Shown here one piece after another: positions 1-5,059 of a DNA stretch of 6,720 nucleotides. The position numbers and the translations under genes are program-made. This DNA is from Acidobacteriota bacterium (GTDB lineage: Bacteria > Acidobacteriota > Thermoanaerobaculia > Multivoradales > JAHEKO01): the NCBI GenBank assembly GCA_027296385.1, contig JAPUJD010000041.1:1-6720 (forward strand). The letters run 5' to 3'. Position 1 is the first letter of the stretch, and each line of letters starts with the position of its first letter. The notes beneath the pieces were generated by a model. It saw only the letters and a program-made list of their open reading frames with translations, had not been told where the DNA came from and made no database searches.

Positions 1-1427
1 CCGATGACGACGCGCCGCCGCCCCTCCACTGCCCGAGCGATCTCGCGGTGGAGGTCGTCGATCGTCAGGGCGTCGAGATCGGCGCCGAGCATCGACAGGG
101 CGCGATCGGGCTCGCCACCTTCGCCTGAGCGCTCACCACCGAGCAGAGCCCGGCTCGAGCCCAGAAACACCGCGACCAACCAGAACACGTTGAGATCCCA
201 CTGGAACGTACGCACCAGGGCCGTAGCGGCGAGGGCGGCCACGACGCATACGATCGCCGTGCGCTCCGCCCGCGGCGCCGCCGCGGCCAACCAGCGGCCG
301 TAGAGGGCGCCGGCGCTCAACCAGAGCGCCAGGCCGACCCAGCCGAAGCGGTAGGCCACGTTCAACGGCTCGCTGTGGGTTCCCAGGCGCAGATAGCGAT
401 TCCGCTCGCCCGGCCGCCCCTGAATGCCCCAACCGGTCAGCGGTCTCTCGCGCAGCCGCTCGAGCGTCTGGTCGTAAACCTCGAGCCGATCGAGGAAACT
501 CTTGACCCGGAAGTCCGTCAGGGCGCGCTCCCAGGCTGCGCCGTGCTCGAGGCTGGTGCCGTCGCCGACCGGAATCACCGCCAGAAGGGCGGCGATCAGG
601 CCGAGCCCCACGACGGCGCGGATGGCCCATCGCCGCCAGGACCGGCCCGCGATCGCCGTCCACAAGGCCAGGCCGCCGACGACACCCCAGGCCAGCACCG
701 TAGCGCTACGCGAGCCGGTGAGCACCACGAGCAGCAGGCAGACACCGACCGCCGCCGTGGCCGCGTGGCGCCAGGCACCGGTTAGCCGGTGCCGCGCCAC
801 CAGCATCCACCCCTGGAGCATCAGCAGCACCGTCGCCAGGCCGCCTTGATAGAGGAAGAAGGAGCTCTGCCGATCGAAGCCGGGCAGCAGCGAGACTCCG
901 GCGGCGGTGCCGAGCTGACGCCGCAGCACGAAGTCGTCGAGGAAGGTCGAGCCGGTCGTGAAGTCGGGCCACCCAAGGCTGATGGCGGAGCGCAGTTGGA
1001 ACGGCAGCACCCCCGCCATCACCAGGACCCCGACGACGAGCACCACCGCGACGAACGCCAGGGACGATTGCAAGAAGCGCTCAAAGCCGGCGCTCGCCGG
1101 TCGCACCGAGCTCGCCAGGGCGTAGGCACACAGGCCGACGACGAGGTGACTCTCTCCGCGGACGTAGATCAGCCAGTCGGCACGGCCCTCGAGAGCCGCC
1201 ATCGACGCGAGGCTCCACACCCCGAGCAGGGCGAGCGGCCAGAGCTCCGCCGGCCGACGCAGCTCGCCCGAGCTCCAGACGCGCCAGGCGCCCAGCAGGA
1301 TGATCATCCCGGGCACGACCTGCTCGACGCCGAGCCACCAGCAGGGCACGATGGCGGCGAGCGCCGCGACCAGGGTGTTGGCGGCCAGATCTCTCCCGGC
1401 CGGATCGGGAGCCGAGCGCACGCTCAA
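1..1427 (-). CDS. O-antigen polymerase/ligase-type membrane protein (Wzy/WaaL family), TTG start, 3' end cut by the window edge
   Basis: Predicted inner-membrane protein joining glycan units on the periplasmic side. The frame has 475 codons without a stop and runs off the left edge. About 10-12 hydrophobic segments are visible (roughly 15-33, 62-79, 94-107, 121-141, 192-212, 222-238, 241-259, 267-285, 360-381, 388-405, 411-429). Family marks are LTGSRSATVLA (236-246) and a long hydrophilic loop (286-358) ending in RPLTGWGIQG (328-337) and THSEPLNVAYRFGWVGLALWL (from 350). This matches the conserved H-x-x-x-L...G-x-x-G-L end of the Wzy_C loop, with His351 as the candidate key residue. The TTG at 1427-1425 overlaps the glycosyltransferase stop and has GAGGG seven bases upstream; a GTG two codons later is the alternative. 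A lone ATG search misses this gene. Polymerase cannot be told from ligase by sequence alone. Residues 430-475 form a hydrophilic tail whose last part resembles another family (see findings). Confidence 0.84.
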   Translation of the reverse strand, partial: MSVRSAPDPAGRDLAANTLVAALAAIVPCWWLGVEQVVPGMIILLGAWRVWSSGELRRPAELWPLALLGVWSLASMAALEGRADWLIYVRGESHLVVGLCAYALASSVRPASAGFERFLQSSLAFVAVVLVVGVLVMAGVLPFQLRSAISLGWPDFTTGSTFLDDFVLRRQLGTAAGVSLLPGFDRQSSFFLYQGGLATVLLMLQGWMLVARHRLTGAWRHAATAAVGVCLLLVVLTGSRSATVLAWGVVGGLALWTAIAGRSWRRWAIRAVVGLGLIAALLAVIPVGDGTSLEHGAAWERALTDFRVKSFLDRLEVYDQTLERLRERPLTGWGIQGRPGERNRYLRLGTHSEPLNVAYRFGWVGLALWLSAGALYGRWLAAAAPRAERTAIVCVVAALAATALVRTFQWDLNVFWLVAVFLGSSRALLGGERSGEGGEPDRALSMLGADLDALTIDDLHREIARAVEGRRRVVI

Positions 1428-1439
1428 GGACGTGCCCTC
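1424..1439 (-). promoter_or_regulatory. Ribosome binding site and TTGA stop/start overlap deciding the polymerase start
   Basis: On the minus strand GAGGG sits at 1439-1435, then seven bases, then TTG at 1427-1425, whose last two bases form part of the glycosyltransferase stop TGA (1426-1424). The spacing is near the optimum for a Shine-Dalgarno sequence. For the next candidate, GTG at 1421-1419, the same motif would be 13 bases away, so TTG is preferred. Confidence 0.65.
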
Positions 1440-2578
1440 GCCGCCAGGGCGCGGCGGATCAGCTCGTCGATCTCTTGCCCGCGCTGCTGCCAGGTGTTGC
1501 GCCGCGCCACGGCGAGCCGCGGCTCCCGCGCCTCGGGCCCCTCGGTCGCGGCGCGGCGCACCGCCGCGACGAAATCGTCGGCATCCTCGGTCAGGTAGAA
1601 GAGGTCACCGAGCTCGCTGAGGCTCTCGAGCCCCTTGGCCACCGTCGGTTTGCCGGTGGCCAGGCACTCGAAGGTCTTGGCCGGGATCACGCCGCGAGTG
1701 TGCCCGGCGGCGCGGTAGGGCAGGACCAGCACGTCGGCGCCGGCCAGGAGCGCCGGCAGCTCGGGCTGAGGCACCGCACCGAGCACCTCGGTGCCCGGGC
1801 CGAGCTCGCCGAGCTCCTCCTGCACCGGCCCGATGATGCGCAAGGAGAACTCCTCGCTCAGGCGCCGGAGCAAGGGGCGATCGATGTTCGCGCCGACGGC
1901 GCCGAAATAGACACAGCGCACGCGCTCCCCGACCGCGCGGGGGGCCGAGCGCGCCGCCTCGTAAAGGTCGTAATCGACCGCCGGTAGGACGCGTTCCACC
2001 GCCGGATGCAGGGCACTCATGCGCTCGAAGAGGAAAGGCGAGTCGGCGAAGACGAGATCCACGACCGCCAGCAGCTCCGACTCCCGGATCACGCCGGGGC
2101 GCGAGTACGGATCGTTGGGCCAGTCCCACACACAGTCGTAGATCGCCAGGTCCGGAGCCAGTAGCCGCTGCAGCTCGACTGCGGCGGCCAGAGGCAGATA
2201 GTTGAGCACCACCAGCGGCCGGCCGAGGTGCCGCCCCAGAGTCCGCGCGGCGCGCGGCATGGCCCACCAGCGATTGAGGCGCCGAGTCAGGCCGCTGACG
2301 TCGGGCAGCGCCAGGGCCTGCGCCAAGCGCACACCCGGGGGCACTCGCTGGCGCAGGATCCCCGCTTCGTCGTGGCGCCCCCGCAGACGCCCGAGAACCC
2401 GGCCCATCTCGCCGAAGCCCGGCCATCGCTTGGGGATCGGCTCGAAGTAGGTCACCCGGTAGCCCCGGGCGGCGAGCCTCGAGGCCACTTCGTGGTGGCG
2501 CTGCCAGGTGAAGTGCCAGTGCACCGAAGAGAGGATCAAGAGGTCGATCGTGCTCTCCTGCCGGGCGGCGGGCGTCAC
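1424..2578 (-). CDS. Glycosyltransferase, GT-B fold, TuaH-like / GT4-type
   Basis: Predicted cytoplasmic or membrane-associated transferase of 384 residues that adds a sugar to a growing glycan; donor and acceptor unknown. The N-terminal Rossmann half begins with IDLLILSSVHWHFTWQRHHE (11-30), the pattern of TuaH-like enzymes in which a Trp/Gln/Arg/His cluster follows the first strand. The middle has AIYDCVWDWPND (145-156) and LVFADSPFLFERM (175-187), also typical. The C-terminal nucleotide-sugar half has VYFGAVGANIDRPLL (223-237), ADVLVLPYR (281-289) and PAKTFECLATGKPTVA (299-314). Glu304 fits the second glutamate of the GT4 E-x7-E motif, while the first position is glycine (296). The GTG at 2578-2576 overlaps the sulfotransferase TGA (GTGA), has a weak purine-rich stretch GGTGG six bases upstream, and puts the first strand at the expected distance; no ATG occurs before Met58. 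The open frame above 2578 is a shadow of the sulfotransferase. The stop overlaps the next start (TTGA). Confidence 0.9.
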   Translation of the reverse strand: MTPAARQESTIDLLILSSVHWHFTWQRHHEVASRLAARGYRVTYFEPIPKRWPGFGEMGRVLGRLRGRHDEAGILRQRVPPGVRLAQALALPDVSGLTRRLNRWWAMPRAARTLGRHLGRPLVVLNYLPLAAAVELQRLLAPDLAIYDCVWDWPNDPYSRPGVIRESELLAVVDLVFADSPFLFERMSALHPAVERVLPAVDYDLYEAARSAPRAVGERVRCVYFGAVGANIDRPLLRRLSEEFSLRIIGPVQEELGELGPGTEVLGAVPQPELPALLAGADVLVLPYRAAGHTRGVIPAKTFECLATGKPTVAKGLESLSELGDLFYLTEDADDFVAAVRRAATEGPEAREPRLAVARRNTWQQRGQEIDELIRRALAARARP

Positions 2579-3516
2579 GCCCCGCCACCGCGATAGCCGT
2601 AGCGCCGGCGCAACGGCCAGGTCAAGGCGCCGACGAGGAGGCGGCTCGCTCTCGGCATGCGCTGGCGCCAGTCGTCGTCGCGGCGAATCGTGACCTCGCC
2701 CGCGTCGAAGCGCATCGGGTTGCCCGACACGGTGCAGTTGCTGCGCCCGAGGCGGGCACTCGCGCCCTCCAGGAACGTGAGATCCACGTTGCCGATGCCG
2801 ACGAGAGAACAGAGGCGCTCGAGGGTGCCCCGAGGCTCCGCGACAAAGTCCTCGTAGCGCAGCCGCAGGAAGTCGGGGAAGAGCCGCCGCGCCCGGCTCG
2901 CGAGGAGGTTGCTGTACCACCAGCGCCAACTGACGTCGACCGCACCATGCCGGTTCATGTAGACCTCGCGGTCGACAAATTCCGGTCGCAGCTTGCGCTG
3001 GCTCCAGGAGTACGCCACGGCGCGCGGATCCCGCACCAAGTGCACCACCGAGACCTCGATACCCGGGACCCGGCTCAAGAAGAAAAGCGGCCCCAAGTCC
3101 TTGGAGGCGTCGAGGATGACGTCGCACCCCGTGTGCTCTGCAAGCTCAGCGTAGAGCCGGCTCCACACCTCGCCGTAGGTCGCGACGGCGGCCTCGAAGG
3201 CCGCGTCGCCGCCTCGCTCGAGCCGGCCTAGCCGCCGGATCCGCGCCACCCGGTCGGCCAGGGTCTGCATCCCGGCCACCGGCACTTCCCCGATCTCGGC
3301 GAAGGCGGCACGCAGTCGGTCAGGCCAGAAGCCGCACTCGGCATAGCTCCGGCCGCAGCCACAGAGCTCGTCGGTCGCCGCCCGCGACGCTCCGGTGCGC
3401 CACAAGTGGTGCACCTCTCCCACAGCGCAGATCTCGTCGACCTGGCCCAGCAACCGGGTCAGCAGCGTACTGCCGCTGCGCCCCAATCCCGCGATGTAGA
3501 GCACGCGCACGCTCAT
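2575..3516 (-). CDS. PAPS-dependent sulfotransferase
   Basis: Predicted cytoplasmic enzyme of 313 residues that transfers the sulfuryl group of PAPS to a hydroxyl or amine acceptor. The 5'-phosphosulfate loop is GLGRSGSTLL at 10-19, directly after the first beta strand. The 3'-phosphate-binding motif is VVHLVRDPRAVAYSW at 157-171, with Arg162 and the downstream serines. Other marks of this bacterial sulfotransferase subgroup are the Cys-containing stretch LCGCGRSYAECGFW (51-64), DASKD (136-140), RYEDFVAEP (220-228) and the C-terminal SGNPMRF (264-270) followed by DDDWR (280-284). The ATG at 3516-3514 overlaps the flippase stop (ATGA) and lies just before the P-loop strand. The frame stays open far upstream, but that part is a shadow of the flippase gene. 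Ribosome-binding signal upstream is weak, so coupling to flippase translation is likely. With a PAPS synthetase in the same operon, its acceptor is plausibly a sugar of the exported glycan; the sequence does not show which sugar. Confidence 0.93.
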   Translation of the reverse strand: MSVRVLYIAGLGRSGSTLLTRLLGQVDEICAVGEVHHLWRTGASRAATDELCGCGRSYAECGFWPDRLRAAFAEIGEVPVAGMQTLADRVARIRRLGRLERGGDAAFEAAVATYGEVWSRLYAELAEHTGCDVILDASKDLGPLFFLSRVPGIEVSVVHLVRDPRAVAYSWSQRKLRPEFVDREVYMNRHGAVDVSWRWWYSNLLASRARRLFPDFLRLRYEDFVAEPRGTLERLCSLVGIGNVDLTFLEGASARLGRSNCTVSGNPMRFDAGEVTIRRDDDWRQRMPRASRLLVGALTWPLRRRYGYRGGGA

Positions 3517-5042
3517 CGTCCGAAGCGTCTCAGCTTGCCGAGCAGGAGACGGTCTTCGGCGCGGAAACAGAACAGGCGCCAGCCGCCCAGGGTCAGAGCG
3601 CCGGAGAGGGCGGCGGCAGACACCACCGTGGCGGTGTCGCCGAGGCCGGCGATCGTGTGCAGCAACGCGGTCCCGCCGAGCACGCACACCGCGGTCGCCA
3701 GTACGCCGAGGAAACGGCGATCGTAGGGCCAGAGCCCGAGGCGCCGTCGGACCGCGATCAGGCCGCTGACGAAGAGCACGGCGACGGACACCGCGGTGGC
3801 GATCGCCGCACCGCGCAGCCCGTAGCGCGGGATGAGCGCCACGTTGAGCACACAGTCCGCCGCCAGGGCGGCCGCCGAGAGGCCGAGCCATAGGTTGTGC
3901 GAGCCGCTCATCATCAGCAGATAGCCCACGGCGCCGATGCCCGCATGGACGAGCTGCCCGAGCACCAGGATGACGAGGGGCGCGGCCGCCGGCAGGTAAT
4001 CGGCACCGAAGATCGCCCCCAGGCTCGCCCGCGGGAAGAGCAGACACAACGTGGCGCCAGGCAGGACGGCGAGAGCCCCCCATTTCGTCGCCACACGAAA
4101 GAGCTCCTGTAGCCGATCTTCCTCTCGCCTCTCCAACAGTCCCGCAATCATCGGGGTGAAGATCGCGGCGAAGGCGCCCAGCACGACGGCGAAAGCTCCC
4201 GACACTTGTGCCGCGACCTGGTACCAACCGACTGCTTCCGTCGGCAGATAGTAGCCCACCAGCAGGCGATCGAGCCAAGTCATCGTCACGCCGACCGTGC
4301 CCGCCAAGGCCGTCGGAACGGAGTACCGGACGAGCCCCGAGAGGCTGACCAGCGGTCGTGCCTCGTCCTCGGTGGTCGGCGCTTGAGGAAACCAGCGGTG
4401 AGCCCAGATCCAGGCGGCGATGCCCATGAGCAGGAAGGAGAGCGCCGAGGCGACGCTCGCCGCCACCACCGAGCCACCGCGCCAGAGGAAGGCGGCTGCG
4501 ATCACGGCGAAGACGAAGGGCTGGCCGAAGTCCTCGATCACGACCGAGGCCCGCAGATCCTGCGACACCCGGGTCGCCGCGGCGCCCACCCGCAGCACCG
4601 CCGCGGCCGGCAGCGCCAGGGCGAAGACCGCGAGGATGGGCAGCAGCTGCTCGTTGTCGTAGACCTCGCGCGCCAGCCAAGGGCTCGAGACCAGCAGCAG
4701 CAGAGCGATCGTGCTCGAGCTCGCAAGAGTAAGCCGCAGAACGCTGCCCAGGAGGCGCCCGGCGCCGGCGCCGCCGCGCGCTCGGCTGATCGACCCGAAG
4801 CGCTGGATCCCGTTGTGCAGACCAAGCGTCGCCGGCAGGCTCAGCAGGCGGAACGCACCCCAGCCGAGCGCGTAGAGGCCGAGCGACGCCGGCCCGAGCC
4901 AGCGGGCCAGCACGACCTGCGCGAGAAAGTTGACGGTCCGACCCGAGCTGCTACCGACGAGCGCGAGCGAAGCGCCGAGCCCCAGGCGCTCGACCGCGGC
5001 CGTCTTGTGGGCGCTCCGCGACGGACGATCAGAGACGGTCAG
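3513..5042 (-). CDS. Wzx-type polysaccharide/O-antigen flippase (MOP superfamily), probable CTG start
   Basis: Inner-membrane protein predicted to flip lipid-linked repeat units to the periplasmic face. From the CTG start it has 509 residues, normal for Wzx/PST proteins, with many hydrophobic stretches consistent with 12-14 helices. Family-like segments are LARWLGPASLGLYALG (45-60), the membrane-buried TWLDRLLVGYYLPTEAVGWYQ region around Asp258, and GLRGAAIATA in the C-terminal half; the tail is basic (KLRRFGR). Start choice: an in-frame TAG lies at 5045-5043, and between it and a GTG at 4913-4911 there is no ATG, GTG or TTG. Starting at that GTG would remove most of the first membrane segment (about 20-44, GASLALVGSSSGRTVNFLAQ). 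The CTG at 5042-5040 overlaps the sat-cysC TGA just as the other starts here overlap the preceding stop. A second CTG at 4985-4983 is possible but lacks this support. Family confidence is high; the transported substrate is not determined. Confidence 0.92.
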   Translation of the reverse strand: MTVSDRPSRSAHKTAAVERLGLGASLALVGSSSGRTVNFLAQVVLARWLGPASLGLYALGWGAFRLLSLPATLGLHNGIQRFGSISRARGGAGAGRLLGSVLRLTLASSSTIALLLLVSSPWLAREVYDNEQLLPILAVFALALPAAAVLRVGAAATRVSQDLRASVVIEDFGQPFVFAVIAAAFLWRGGSVVAASVASALSFLLMGIAAWIWAHRWFPQAPTTEDEARPLVSLSGLVRYSVPTALAGTVGVTMTWLDRLLVGYYLPTEAVGWYQVAAQVSGAFAVVLGAFAAIFTPMIAGLLERREEDRLQELFRVATKWGALAVLPGATLCLLFPRASLGAIFGADYLPAAAPLVILVLGQLVHAGIGAVGYLLMMSGSHNLWLGLSAAALAADCVLNVALIPRYGLRGAAIATAVSVAVLFVSGLIAVRRRLGLWPYDRRFLGVLATAVCVLGGTALLHTIAGLGDTATVVSAAALSGALTLGGWRLFCFRAEDRLLLGKLRRFGR

Positions 5043-5059
5043 CTACCTCGTGAAGCTCC
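5039..5059 (-). promoter_or_regulatory. Translation start region of the flippase: CTGA stop/start overlap with purine-rich upstream sequence
   Basis: Read on the minus strand, the last codons of sat-cysC are followed by TGA at 5041-5039, and a CTG in the flippase frame occupies 5042-5040. GGAG lies at 5059-5056 (13 bases before CTG) and GAGG at 5049-5046 (3 bases before). Neither spacing is ideal, so re-initiation by ribosomes finishing sat-cysC is the likelier route. The same four-base NTGA geometry occurs at the other three junctions, which is the main support for CTG as a start. Confidence 0.65.

Noticed and set aside
1..92. Separate gene starting at the ATG at 92-90
   Set aside because: No stop codon separates it from the polymerase frame and no ribosome binding site precedes it. 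I keep it as part of the same ORF and record the possible fusion as a finding.
133..663. Minus-strand 176-codon frame inside the polymerase gene
   Set aside because: It is out of frame with the membrane-protein reading, very rich in Arg, Gly and Pro, and has no hydrophobic segments or motifs.
789..1598. Plus-strand open frame of 269 codons over the polymerase and glycosyltransferase genes
   Set aside because: The product is Gln/Arg/His/Glu-rich with no domain and crosses the junction of two well-supported minus-strand genes. It is a shadow frame.
2579..3127. Upstream extension of the glycosyltransferase frame (567-codon version ending at 1424)
   Set aside because: The extra 183 codons lie in the sulfotransferase gene in another frame and have no family-like sequence. 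The GTG at 2578 fits the stop/start overlap.
3517..4680. Upstream extension of the sulfotransferase frame (701-codon version ending at 2575)
   Set aside because: Above 3516 the translation is low-complexity Arg/Gly/Ala-rich and overlaps the clear flippase gene in another frame. The PAPS-binding loop starts right after the ATG at 3516, so the extension is not part of the protein.
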